A stretch of DNA of 64,000 nt. Source: Pegea sp. RAD2-039 (Eukaryota; Chordata; Thaliacea; Salpida; Salpidae). Both the position numbers and the translations under genes were made by a program. The notes below the pieces were generated by a model. That model searched no databases, had not been told where the DNA came from, and worked only from the letters and a program-made list of their open reading frames with translations. The DNA is taken from contig JAQGEQ010000048.1 in the NCBI GenBank assembly GCA_034620365.1, positions 682,001 through 746,000 of the forward strand, written 5' to 3'. This document shows, one piece after another, positions 24,601-37,934 of the stretch (position 1 is its first letter; each line of letters begins with the position of its first letter).

Positions 24601-27600
24601 CAGCCAGTTCATTCAAAGGCCAGATTAGATATCAATCAACAGTTAGTCGTTGGATATAAACAAATAATTCAAATTTAAATATGAAGTGTATTTTTGACAG
24701 CTCTCAAAGGAATTTGGATAGAACTTCAAAATGAATTATTCATAAGATGACAATTAGATTTTTGAAATTACAAATGAAAAATTTCGCCAATGAAAATTTG
24801 TCATTTCGTTGGCAAAAATGGAAGAAAACTAAAGAAAACATTTTCATTTAAGTTATAAACGAGAAAAATAGATTTTAAAAGAATAAATTGAAATAAAATC
24901 GAAAATCAATCGGCAAATTTCTTATTCGTTTATTTAATTAAAAGTAGTTTGGCAAACTAGATATAAGGAGAGAAAGATTTTTATGATTTGCAGCAAAAAG
25001 ATCCTTTGTTTAAAGTGAGTTATATTTAAGCTTTACTTCCCTTGTAAAATAATTAGGATATTAAAGAGAAAGTAAATTTATTATTAAATTTATAGTCTTC
25101 ATAATAATTAAGAGTCATTTTAGAGTTTCCAGACTTAAGCGCTCGTTCTAAAATTTAGTTCTTATTTAGGTTAATTCCCCAAAATTTATTTGAGGATATG
25201 AATTAGCATAAGGCTATTGATAACAACAATTTCAGTTTTATTTGTCCAGTTATTTGTTTAGTTAAAAGCATTATTTTCTTCCTACTTATTTAAAGTTCTT
25301 TTGTTATATTTCTACCAACAATATGGATCATTAAACTAATATTATTTCAAATGAAGTTCAGGTTAAAGCAATATTATCAATATTTGTGAAAACAGATAGA
25401 AGCGTAGCAACAAAAAATTGAACAATGAACCTTTCAATGTTTTGTTAACATGTAGTATAGATCACAATTATAATGATCCACAGTCAAAAGCATATCAAAT
25501 TTAAATATCTCTAGATGTAGAGTCCAACGAATGTAACTCCGCTAAAAATTTCACCTAGTCATAAACTACATTTTAATAAATAAATTTTATGCTAGACCAT
25601 TTTTTTTGCATAGAGATATTTTCTATAATCAATATCTACATCAAAATTTTCATTAATAATGCAAAAAATTAAAAAAAAAACTTTTATTAGCATATTGATT
25701 ATAGAACAATTTATAAAAAACTAAATAATAAATTAAAGTTTTAAATCTAAAAATAAATTAAAACAGAGTTATTTAAGAAATTATATTGAAGTTTGTTTCA
25801 ATATCTCCAGAAACTTACTTATTTATGTTATTTAAAAACGTCACTTTTATTGAAAGGGTTATAGAATGTTTGAATATAAAAATTATTTAATTTTACTTTC
25901 CATCAAAAGTTAAACTAATAACCATATCTAAATTTAACAAAATATGTTCTAGTTCTTTTTGGAAATTTCTTGGTTTTTGTGTTTAGATCAATCAAAGTAT
26001 TAAGGTTATACAAATTTAAGTTTTATTTGTAATTCAAACAGTAATAAAGAAGAAAGGCCTTTTGTAAGTCAAGTAATTAAAACACTAATTGTCAACCTTT
26101 AATTGACAGGTAGTAAAAGTAACCTCCAGTTGTATACAAAATAGTCTATACATTCAGAAGAAACTTTAATTTAGGAATATTACTGTTTAAAAAGAGTTAA
26201 CATAAATTTTAACTTGGCTATAGATAATTACTTCTTTAATCATATTAAAAATCTTGAAAAAATCCACACATTTAACTTATATCTACTTAGTCTATTTTTA
26301 ATCGATTACTAAAACTTTAAAGGTTTCATGATCCTAAATCTTTTGACAAAACAATTCATCTCTTTAATAGCTTAAGGAAATAATCTATCATTTTATTTGT
26401 CAGATAGTTCTTAATTCTGAGTTATCATATTTAACACTGAGATTCAATCACGAAAATAAACTATTTGTTGAGCTTTCATTTTTAATACCATTATATCGCG
26501 ATTCACGCATCATCGCTAGAAAGTGAATAAGGTAAATGATTAACAGTACTTAAATGTATACTTAGTGTTATCTAGTCTTAGCATTTTAGTTGAAGTAATA
26601 GTGCAGTAATGAAGTACCTTTTTTTGTATTGCTAACTCAAGCAAAAGCTAATTCTCAACATTTTTAGAGTATCTAAATAAATTTAAAACAAATGAAATTT
26701 TCATTATAAAAATTTCTGTAATCATTGCTAAAATTTGAGAACATCATGGAGTGTTTTTACAGTAATGATAATAATGCGTTTGTTTAATTAGTATAAAACT
26801 AGTTTTACATAGATTCTAATCAAGCTCAGCTTTAAATTTGCAAGCAGAAATCATGAAAACTAAATTTTATTCCAATATTTGAAATAAATATTAAAAAATA
26901 AATTTATACTTTTGATATTATCTTATTAGTTTAGAACCAGTCAAAAAGGATAATATTTTTATTTTTCCCGATAAATTATTCAAAACAGTAATTTAAATTT
27001 AAAACATAATATACAAGTATAAATTTAGTAATCAATTTTTATGCGATCAAGAATAGCGGCAAAATAAAACTAACTCAAGAAAAAATGGCAAATCAATTGG
27101 AGTCTCATCAATAAGTTTTACGAAATAATTTCATAAAATTAGTTTCAAATAATTCTATTTGATCGATTTTTCAAAAAATAATCAGCGTAATTATAGTCCC
27201 AATATAAATGTGACCTTTAGTAATGCTAAGAGATATAATTATAGAAGTGATTGAAATTTGTTAAACTCCAGCCATATGTATCTTTTTAATCCGTCAACTG
27301 CTAAAAAGTATTTTTGAATTGAATCTGCAAGTTAACCAACAAAATTAAATTTTTTCCTCATCTTTAATATCAAACAATGAAGTTTTGAAACAATTGAACA
27401 TCTAAAACAGAAAATATTAAAAATTGAATTTTAAAAATAAAACTATATCGGTGACATTTTTCTTAACATTCAAGAACTATTTGAAAAGATTGTTAAAAAA
27501 AGTAAAAGTTGTAAGTGACCAAAAGCACTCGGATTTTTATCGAAAAAAACAAGAACTTTTATTATATAGTTCAACAATTTTATTTAGTAATTACGATGTG

Positions 27601-28837
27601 TTGTAACATTTCATAAAAATTTAGATAAATTTTGTATAAGAAAACTAATGATTAACTACAGGCTATGTAGTGTTTAGATCAATTATAACTACACAATTTC
27701 TTTCTTTTACATAATATTCATCAAGTTCTGTGTTTGTGCAACTTCTATTTATCTATATATTTATATGAACTGTCAGACCTCTACTGCTTTGAAGTTATAT
27801 TTTGAAAGTAGTAAAAAAATCAGTTGGGTTGAAATAATGAAAATTATATTAGTCTAACTTTTCGTTTCGGTACGAAAAAATTTGAGGCTAATAGTGCGAT
27901 TTTGGCGTATCAAAGTATGCTAGTAAAAATGTATTTTTTTATTTGAAATTTTAAAAGGTTTGTGATTTACACGGTTAACAAAAGTTCAAGTGCTGAAAAC
28001 TTTAATCTTTTATCGTTTTGCTTATTAAATGAATAATAAAATTTTAGTGGCCTACTTACTATTTTGCGCTTTTATTTTATTCTTGTTCTTTACTGACTGC
28101 AATTAAATCAATTTATTTACTTTTAAATTTGTAGTGAAACAAATTCTTTCTTATTTTATCTTTATCTTTATGTTATTTTCAACTATTGTAAATTTAGTTT
28201 TAAGTTTTTAAAACCTTTAAATATTTATGCTAGGATATGTATAAAAAGTGCATTGTAATGTTGTTTCTATAAGTAAAAAATTTTATGTAAAAGATAGACT
28301 TTATAATAGTTTATTAATTTGTTTTGGATTTTAATAAATATTTTAAGTTATAATCTTTCTCACTAGTATTTAAAACTTTTGTACATAAGTTTACTATAAA
28401 CAAATTTTATTCAAAGCTGTTTACTTGTTTACAATTGAGCAATGGCAAAATTTAATTCTTTAAATTCTCACAAAAATAATTTAATTTAAATAATAGTTAC
28501 TGTGTAATGATTTTAAATATTTATGACTTTAGATAATTTATGTTTATTTAAATATTTTTCAATGTAGTATTAATGGTCTGTTTTTATATATAAATAAAAT
28601 ATGTAGTACCTTAGATGGTTTGTTATTTTCATATTGATATTAATTTCACAATTTAAGTTTACTATGAAATTCTTGTTTATCATAAGTTTGAAGTTTAAAT
28701 AATCTAATTATTTTATAGTTCCAGCTTTTCAATATTAAATCATTCTAGTTAGAGTATTTTATTAAGTCAAAGCAGTTTATTTTTAATTATATTTTTATCA
28801 TCACTTTTTTGTGAATTCTCTTTCCTAACAATTCAAA
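21646..28837. other. Large gene-poor block between divergent genes
   Basis: About 7.2 kb between the start of the minus-strand GPCR and the plus-strand eIF4G2. It must hold both promoters. I see no exon chain, no RNA gene and no repeat family. The 60-codon frame at 27424-27606 looks like chance. A frame near 24540-24680 (FEKVVKTCQLVYQPVHSK) reads somewhat protein-like but has no recognisable family and no matching neighbours. Confidence 0.35.
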
Positions 28838-31800
28838 GTGGAAGAACTAAGATCAATAAAAGCATCTCACCTTGAGGGGTTTGTAGCTAACTTTACATCC
28901 TCACAGGAGCTTAGGTATATAGTCTTCTGTTTTATATTTTTTAATCAATTTTGAATACTTGCATTTAAAATAAAACTTGCTTGTAGATTTCATATCTTTT
29001 TTGTTAATCTCAAACTAAAATAACTTTTTTGAATTTTTAGTCCATGTCCTAGACCAGTGATAGAGAATCAAAGATGGGACTATCAAGAAACTTATTTTCA
29101 GAACCAAAACAACGATTCTGATGCAGTTTTAAGAAAATTACGGGGGTGAGTAGATTCTATCTATTCTTTGATATATTTCTTAATGTTTGAAAAAACTTTG
29201 TAATGTTTACAGTGTTCTTAACAAGATTACTCCTGAAAAGTTTGACCGCCTTTGCCAGGAGATAATAAAGATAGGGATAAACTCAGTATCTTTGTTACAA
29301 GGCCTTGCATTCTTAGTAAGTTTTATTTCTTATTTGATGAGTTAGATGATATATTAAAACTACAGTTGTTGTACTAGTTACTGATGATTAAGTAGAAGCT
29401 GTTGAAACAATGAAACAGTTTTAATAACAATTTCAGATGCAACAGATCACTTAATGTTTTTTATACTTTCCAAAGAGTTTTCTTAAACATTTTCTTGATT
29501 AAGCTCTTGTATCAAAACCTGTTATTTTGTCTTAATACATTTTTTGACTAAAATGATTTAATTTAATTATTTTTGTATCTTGATTTTCTTCTTGAAATTC
29601 TGAATATGACTTTTATTTAAACTTTGTCTATTGATAAACAGTTTTTGCGAAAAGTTCTTTGTGCAGCTTCATTCATGATTTGAGTATCATTCAGCCCTAG
29701 GCATTAAGCTAACAGATTGTAAAATGTTCTTCTCTGCAAGTTTAGTAGCTTACCAAGTGAATTTAAAATCTTGCTGCTATTCTATTCTTTATCTATTCAT
29801 CTATTTGTTTAGATATACGAAAAAGCCATTGATGAACATAGGTACAGTTCATTGTACGCAAATTTGTGCCGTCGTCTTTACTACGAAGCTCCAAACTTTG
29901 ATGTCGTAACTTCTACTGATCGTAACCTTCCTAAACCAAATGTAAGTTTTAGACTTCTAAAAAACTCCTAGCTCAATTTTTGAAAGTTTTAAATCTTTAT
30001 AAACTTGTTTTTTTGTTATTAGACTTTTCGTCGTTTATTGATTGTTAAATTGCAAGAAGAGTTTGAAAATCGTGATAAAAATCTTGATATTTACAACGGA
30101 AAAGAAGACCTTACCAGTGATGAAGAAGAAGAGAAGAGCAAAGCAAAACATCATGTACTTGGCAACATCAAGTTTATTGGTATGTAGAAAATTGTTGTGA
30201 ATAATTCATTTGCAACCAGTTACTTTCCGCTTTAGACAGTTTATCATCAGTTAAGATAAACATAAGAGTTGGCTTGAAATTGTTACAAGCATTAGTCAGA
30301 AAATAATTATTTCTCACTCAGAGTTTTAACTAAATTCTTTACTTTACTTAGCAGCACAGACTGATAGTAAAATGGATATATATCATGTTACTGTTGAGAT
30401 ATTTATTAAATTTTAAAATTTGAATCACAATTAATTTTCTTTATAACTTCATTAAATTTTACAAACACAACTCTAATGCATAACAGCAATTGTAAAAGAA
30501 AATGAGTTGAAACGAGTTGTAATTTTGTTGGTTCCACTTTTCATACCTCTATGTTTGGTTTAGAAATGTTCACGCGTGATCAAACTTTTTGTGGGTACAA
30601 CAGATCCAATGCAGAAAAGTTTTGTTTGTCAAGTTATCTTTTAAGATAAAATGTTCAGCTTGAAATTTCTCTGTAAGCTTTCTTGATATCAAAGCAAACT
30701 TTTAGGTTTCACATTGTTCTTACTTTAATCCAATTCTTTTGAAGTCTTCTTTGTGCCAAATGCTGTAGTCTAAGCAGAAGTTAATTGATAAAATTACTTA
30801 TTTTAACATCAATGTTTGTTTATTAAAATATTTAACAATGACATCATATTTATAAGTAATGCCCAGAAATAGATAAGAAAATAATTAACTTCTATTAGAA
30901 AGCCTCTGACTTATTCTATTGTTTAATTTCATAGAAATTCCAGGAAATTTAACTTCATTAAAATAAATTTTGTTCAGGTGAACTTTATAGATTGGATCTT
31001 CTTCCAGAGAGTATTTTGCATAAGTGTATCAAACAGTTGATCAAAAGTAAGACATCAAATGACTCTGATCTCTCTAAAGATCTGGAATGTCTCTGCCAAA
31101 TTCTGACAACATGTGGTCGTAAATTAGACCACGAAAAAGCAAAGGTGCCAATCAAACATAACTGACTAAATTTGTTTTTCAATCTTCCATTTGTTCAGTC
31201 TTTGATGAATCAATACTTCAAGCGAATGCAGTATTTATATGACAAGAAGAACTTGTTGTCTCCTCGCATTCGGTTTATGTTACAAGATGTCATCGAACTT
31301 CGATCAGCAAATGTCAGTTGTCTTTCAAAGTTTGTTTCAAGTTTTGACAACTTTGTTTGACTTTTAGTGGACGCCTCGACGGCCTCAAAGTAGCCAGGGA
31401 CCAAAGACCCTTGGTCAGATTCGCTCAGAGGTCGGCCTAGAAAATCCTGGGCTGTTGTTTGATCCTCATTTTATGCGAGTACCAAATACGTCTTTGGACC
31501 GTGGATATCATTCTAATGTCAATGACACAAATTCTTACAGTTAGTATTTTCAGGAAAGTTTCTACTTCATGTTCATTCAACTTTTTACAGAAAGTGGTTC
31601 TTACTATAGGTCCGATTCAACATTTTTAAATTCAACTTACTGTCCCAACTCCAGACAAACATTTGATTTTTTTGGCTCGCAGACTAAAATCGAAAGTAAT
31701 GGAAACGATACCCAGAAAAAAACAGGTTCAATGATTTTCAACTTGATAATTTTCTGTTACTTGATTGAAGTCATTCAGCAGTTTTGAGAAAATCCTGATA

Positions 31801-34677
31801 AAGTATTGCCATCCTGTCTACTTTACCGTTTCATGGATGTTGTTGTACTTTTTGCTTCAGTACCTACAGAATTTTATAAATTCTATTATATCCAACTCTT
31901 TGATATTTTGCTAGTAAAGCTTCTTCAGCTTTTGTTTTTTCAACTCAAGCGGCTTGCTAATATAATTAGATTAAAATCTTCTTCTAGTTTTTGTAACATA
32001 ATCCTTGAAGTAAATATTCGATTCTTTTGTAGAAAATAAAAATCCCCTAAAAGCAACCTCAATCAAAACTACTGAACGAATTCAGACTGGAGATGAAAGA
32101 GATTATATCTCCTCTGCATCTTCATCTTCGTCAACATCTTCCTTTTCTAATCACGATTCACGACAACCAATCAAACCTATTCGCAAGAATAGTTCATCAA
32201 ATAATTTCTGCAAAAGTTCCGCTTTCGACCCATTCCCAGAATGGAATAAAAATGGTGAATTTTGGTTGAGAATCGATCAGCTCATTTGAAGTTCTCGATG
32301 TTTTCTTTGTTGTAGGTCACCGAAGAAACTCTTCAAGCGGAAACAACTCGTTCCACACTGACCGCCAGTTCACGGGAAGCGGACCTGATCCTCTAGGTGG
32401 GCCGCAAATATTTCATTATTTTGCCAACAGCTTGTTTTATCAGACTAACTGGTCGTGAAGTTATTTCAGAAATTTCTTTTTACTAAAAAACTTTTCAGAA
32501 AATCATAACTATACCAAGTTGGGAATAAATCCACCTAAACGAGTTTCAATCCTTCCTTCAAACTCGTGTGTTGATGCGTTCCAGCCAACTTTTCAACATG
32601 TCATTGATAGTGCTCAGGTAAATACACACTACTTGCTTTCCTTCTTGCTTTTATGCACAGCTCTTAACATTTAGTTAATTACTTTTTTGCTGACTTTCTC
32701 ATTTCGTTTATTTATAGAATAATTAGAGATTTTCATTCAAATTTTCAAACAGTTTTACTCATCAAGTCTGCATCAATCAATCAATCCTATTTTAACTACA
32801 CTTTACCATCTTTCTATTCCTATTAACTCGATTTTTTATTGAATTTGATGTCAACATGTAATCTTGTTGCTCACCTCAAAAGTAACTGGTGAAGCTATCA
32901 ACAGTAAATCAACTTTCTTTTTTACTTTTTAAAAATCTTCAATTCCATGTTTGCTACTTCTTATTTGAAACAAATTTATTTCTTTATCGATTACTTCAAA
33001 GCGTTTTCTTCTAGCATAATGTCGTAAGAAAGAAGAATATCCAAAACCTGGCTGAGAAGCAAGATAGAAGTAAACAGAAGTTGGTGACAACACAGCTTGT
33101 AACAGCTCCCCAAGAAATTAATGAAATCATTGAACAAATTGCTCGTCAACTACTAGTTGCAAATTCAAAAACAAAAGAATACCAGTATCATTTTGATCGT
33201 CTTTCCAAGCTTACTAACGAGTAAGACCAATTTTCAAAATCTTTAAATTTGTCTGATTTAATCGAACTGACTTTTCCAGTTCAATTTGTCAATGTTGGAG
33301 TAAAATGCTTCAAAAATCGTTAATAGAATCTGATGAAAAGAAGATCAAAGCATGCCAAGTGCTCCAGCAGGCTTGCGATAAACATTTAGTACAATTAGAA
33401 ACTATCAAAGAGGTAAATAATTGTTTCCAAAAGTTCATTTGTAATTTACTACATCTGAAATTCATGAGAGTTCTTACTTTCACATTTGCATATAACAATT
33501 TGTAATTTGTTCAAAACTCTCTCCTGCCAACTCAATTGTGAATATTTGTATCGCTTCCACTTAACTCTATTTAATTTACTGAGCATTTTTTATTCTATTA
33601 AAGAAAAGAAATTGTTGAAATAAAAAAAGTGGAATAAAAAATTCATTTTTCAGATTGCCGTAAAAATCGTTGAGGTTTATAAAAGTGGTCCACAAGCAGT
33701 GGACTTTCTACCTCTTACCAAACTCTTGTCGTCATTGATCAACTACAACTTCTTAACTTTAAAAGATTTAAAGGATGTTGTTGGAGTCGACAACTCCTTA
33801 CATATCTTTCTACTTACAATTAAGCAGGTAGCAAATGGTGATCAACTCAAAGTTACAGAGGATTTTAAGAAGAGTCGAATCGAGTTGTTAAAAATGTTGC
33901 CAGGTAACCACCACCATCAATCTCTGCTCCATGATATTTTAACAATTCTCTAACAGTTGGATCGGATACAAGCGAGTATTTGTTGAGACAGCTCCAGCAA
34001 CTTCAATTAAGTTTTCTTCTTCCATTTCTAAGCTTGGAGATTGAACTCTCTGCACAGATTGAACAAAATCCTGATTATTTTCATCTTTATCCGTGGTTAT
34101 GTGAAAAGAAATCCTCCAAAGATCTCAAAGATCCTCAATTTATCCAAATCCTCATCAAATGGTCAGATCTCGATCAACCTAATACTTTTCTAACCAACTT
34201 TTCCCGCAGCTTTTTAAATAATATTTTTCATTCAAATCTTTATTTGAAACAAGATGGAAAAACCTCAGAAGAAGAGAAAAACTCTCTTCTCAACTTGTTC
34301 TCTCTACTCCGGAAGTTTCTTCATGATAATCCTGACTCACAACTGGCTGCTCTGTATGCTATTCAGACGTTTTGTTACCAGAAAGATTTTCCTAAAGGTC
34401 TTCCACTCAACAACTTTTACTTCAACTTCTAATATCAACTTCTCAGGATTACTTCGACGGCTCTTCACCTATTTCTATAATGAAGATGTCATTGATGAAG
34501 AAGTCTTTTTGAGATGGAAAGATGATGTGAATGATGATTATGAAGGCAAGCAGAAAGCTCTTTTTCAAGTAAACAGTCCAGCTAGGTTGAATAAGATTTA
34601 GTAGTTAGTAATTTCAGGTCAATTCTTGGTTAGTGTGGTTGCAAGAGGCTGACACTGAAGATGAAGATGATAGTTAA
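28838..34677 (+). CDS. EIF4G2: eIF4G2 / DAP5 / NAT1 translation factor
   Basis: Eighteen exons: 28838-28914, 29041-29145, 29213-29315, 29813-29941, 30023-30179, 30978-31144, 31199-31312, 31368-31539, 31591-31725, 32033-32254, 32316-32396, 32499-32617, 33015-33220, 33280-33412, 33654-33903, 33957-34397, 34447-34568, 34618-34677; 930 residues if started at the GUG. DAP5 is the eIF4G relative without an eIF4E site that supports cap-independent initiation. The MIF4G domain spans exons 2-8 (LNKITPEKFDRLCQE, TFRRLLIVKLQEEFENR, HVLGNIKFIGELYRLDLLPE). A serine-rich linker fills exons 9-12, exons 13-15 cover the MA3 region and exons 15-18 the W2 domain, with FLHDNPDSQLAALYAIQTF and an acidic end (WLQEADTEDEDDS). 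The frame has a TAA four codons upstream of GTG 28838 and no in-frame AUG between; the GTG sits in AAA-GTG-G, a strong context. Alternatively, AG at 28836-28837 is a splice acceptor and a first exon lies upstream. A polyadenylation signal is at 34774-34779. Confidence 0.93.
29329..29392 (+). ncRNA. Possible C/D-box snoRNA in an eIF4G2 intron
   Basis: Inside the intron 29316-29812. A C-box-like TTGATGA (29334-29340) and a D box CTGA (29381-29384) are flanked by a short pairing stem (CTTA at 29329-29332 with TAAG at 29389-29392). A second GATGAT-like C' sits between. Vertebrate EIF4G2 introns host a C/D snoRNA (SNORD97), but I cannot align this to it or find a convincing rRNA guide, so a chance match is quite possible. 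Confidence 0.25.
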
Positions 34678-37124
34678 AGTATCTAATAGAAGAAATGTGC
34701 ATCAACTAAACTTAATGTTTCTGCTTCTAACTTTTTCAAATTGATTTTAATGCGCTTTAAGCAACAGTTAACTAATAAACCTGTTGTGTTGTCTTACTAA
34801 TTATACGTCCAATTTTGTTTGCAAATTGTTTATTTTCTGTGTGGATAGAACGAATATTTATTGTGGTAATCTGAATTTGTAATCTATATGTAATCAAATC
34901 TTCATTTTTAAGCATTTGCAACTTATTTCAGTATCTCGTTATTCATCTACCAATAACAAATCAGTAATCTTCATTACTATTTTAAAGTCTATAAATATTA
35001 CATCGTAGTATTGGCATCTAATAGTGGTAGTAAGGTAGCTATTCAAAATTTGTGAGCTATTTTACTTTGCACATTTGAACATGTTTGTTAAATTTTATCT
35101 TTTTATATTTGGTTATGATTGGTTTTTGCTTTTCTCATTTGAAGGGGTGTAGCTTGATGTAAACAATTATTATCATCTATTTTAGTAAATATCTTTTAAA
35201 GATCGATTTGTTTTTATGTACTTTTGAAAATAGAGATTCTACTGATGTTTATTTAAAACTTGTTATAGGAGATTTTTCTGTTAGCCTGCTTTGTGCACCT
35301 TGTCTTACCGCCTTTTCATCATCTTAGTAACCAGTTGAAACTACACTTGCATTTGACAGATCTTGAAACATCTAATCACTCAAATTTCTGCTCTCAACAT
35401 TTTGTCTAATCGATTTATTTAAAACTTTTTATTCAAAATTAATTCATTAACTATTATGGAAGTAATTAAATGTTGTAAACGAGTTCGTCTTTAACCTTTT
35501 TACATCAGATTCGTTTGTAATACAGCAAAATATGAGGAAATTATCATTTGGTGTTTTATAAAAATCTCTTTGTACTGTATACCAGAAATCTTAAATTCTT
35601 TCAATGTTTCGGTTTAGAGCTCGAAAATAAATAAACAAATATTTTGACATTATCAGAAGACTCTACCTTTTTCAAAACTTTACTTTGTTGTGATTCTTCA
35701 ATTTAAATTTTTTTGATTCATAATTTCTACAATTAGATTTAGGCGAAAAATTCTTCGATTTATGTGAAAATTGTCAAAGGGATTTTTTTTAATTACCTCA
35801 GATAATTTTCTAGCTTATTTCTTCTTCTACATATCCAATTTGCTCAATGAATAATTGAAGTTTTGTTTCGATCTTTTCAAACAATTGGCCAAACCAACAT
35901 TTTGTTAAAACATTTCGAAAGTAGCAAACTACTGAAAGTTCGAATTTTTTTATTTCTCTGCATAATTTAAATATTCTCTACAAGTAATCTTTTACAAATA
36001 ACAGCTAATCCATGCCAGCTAACATCTGCCAAACTTGCTTACCAATAAAAGGTATTTTTAGTGACTTCTTCAAGTTTTGCTAAACATAATTATCTTCAGT
36101 TATTGCAACTTTATACAAGTGTATGTGAGTTTTTCTACCATCTTTCAGCAAGTCTCAAATGTATACTATTTCTAATAACCACTTTTTACAGTCTTATTCA
36201 GTTCATACATCATCAATTTCGTATGAAAAATCGTTAAAGATAAAAAAAAGTTGCCATTTGCTTAATATCAACATTTCGTGTCAGAGTTTGTTTTAGCCTT
36301 CTAGCCCCTTTGACTCAGTTTTCAAGTCACTTTCTAAGGTTTATGCTTGTGGACAGTGGTTGAAGGTAGGACTTATAGTACTTAAACTTCGATTTGAGGG
36401 GAAATCAGAATGGGTTTGTTCACCTAAAAACTAACCACATATTTTAGGCGCGTTTACTATTGAGCTTCCCACTTAACAATATCTAATGCGCTCTTTTTGA
36501 CCTACTTATCAATCCCACTTCGTTCTAATAATATCTTGAATATGTAAAATGAATTATGATAAAAACTATATCAAGTAATCTAGGAGGATATGAACAAGCA
36601 AATTGGTTTCCTGTCCAGAATTCAGATCAATAATATTAGAAGAGATATTATTTTTGTTTTTCTGATTTCTATCTTGTTTAGTAAAATAATCACCATTTTC
36701 TTAAATAAATGTTGAGTAAGCTAATTTTGATAGAAAAAGCATTTTACGCTAAACATTTCACAAAAAATATTTGCATTAAAATATAACTTTACAGTGAAAT
36801 AGTTCGATATGTTGCATAAACTATCAATTAATCAAACAACAATCAGTTGAAACATCTTGTTATTGGTTACTTTAAAAATTTTTTATTGTAATTTTAAACA
36901 AAGCTATTGAATGAATCATAATAAATATACAAGCAAATAAAACACAGCTTATTCGATGGAAAACTAAGAAAAAGAGAAAAAGTAGTGTTTTAAGAATATT
37001 AAAAAGTTTGAATAAAAAACTTTATTTCAATAAAAGTATTGCGTCTCGCAAGCTTATTAAAAATGTGAATAATTTGACAACTCAATAGCGCTGTATGAAT
37101 TCTCATAAAACTGAAATCCTAATG
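34678..37124. other. eIF4G2 3' UTR and convergent intergenic space
   Basis: Starts with the 3' untranslated region of eIF4G2 (AATAAA at 34774-34779, further AATAAA near 35628). The right end is the 3' flank of the minus-strand LIAT1-like gene. No open frame or repeat of note lies between. Confidence 0.4.
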
Positions 37125-37934
37125 CTATGATGCTACTTTCAGACCTGAGTTTAATAAGCAAGGATTCTTCTGTGTAATATTACATATCAAAAGTTTTGAA
37201 GCATTTTTATCATCAGATACTATTCTTTTACGTTCTTGTAATTTTTTATCTTCCATTTGCATCAACAGCAGTTGTTGCTTAGCCATATATCGCTTCCTTC
37301 TATCTAACTTGTACAAAACAAGACGTTCTTCTTCATCGCTAGGACTTTCAACCATCGAAATCACCGATTGAGCAAGTTTTGTGGAAATATGATTGTTTGG
37401 AGATATTGAAAATGATTTTGTGGTAGACACGACATTTGACTTGGCTGCTATCATACTTAGCCACCTCAAGTTTTGGTTTAACTTTGTCAATTTATCATCT
37501 TCAGCAATGTGAACTAAATTTGTAGATTTAACTTTATGAGTTTCTATGAAAGGTGGACAGGATGCAATTGAGCGTGTGCTACCTAAAGAGAAGAAAGAAA
37601 ATATTTAAACAATCGAAAATTGAAAGTGTTTATTGTAACTAGATATAAAAAAAATATTTTTTAAAGAATTTTGAATTTTCCAGACATAATTTAATTATTT
37701 CAATAACTTGAATCAAATATCATGTTATGAACTAATTGCTAGAAAACTTACTTCTAAAATTACAAAAGATTGTAAATGTTGAAATGTTAATTTCTGAATA
37801 TTACCTTTTGTAGTTTTATCAAATCCTGCATCAGAAGATGATCTTTGCTTAGATTTTTTCTTCTTCCTCCTCTTTTTCTTTTTTTCTCCTTCAGAAGCAA
37901 CACATTTAGTTTCATTTAAAATCTTACTAGGCAT
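37125..37934 (-). CDS. LIAT1: LIAT1-like lysine-rich protein
   Basis: Two exons, minus strand: 37805-37934 and 37125-37582, joined in phase 1; 195 residues. The N-terminal third is strongly basic (GEKKKKRRKKKKSKQRSSS), a likely nuclear or nucleolar signal. The C-terminal half has LNQNLRWLSMIAA and a block SPSDEEERLVLYKLDRRKRY followed by a helical, glutamine- and lysine-rich stretch. This order of a lysine-rich N-terminus, then LRW, then EEERL-x-x-YK-x-x-RRKRY matches my memory of LIAT1 (C17orf97), the ligand of arginyltransferase ATE1. I could not check an alignment, so the name is tentative; the two-exon model itself is secure (donor GTAATA, acceptor TCTTTAG). Confidence 0.6.

Noticed and set aside
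24540-24680. Frame with FEKVVKTCQLVYQPVHSK
   Set aside because: Looked like a retroelement or gene exon, but no family match could be recalled and no splice-linked partner was found.
27424-27606. 60-codon frame
   Set aside because: Lys/Phe/Leu-rich composition expected from AT-rich DNA; no signal peptide or domain.
29724-29909. 61-codon plus-strand frame
   Set aside because: Overlaps eIF4G2 exon 4 in another frame.
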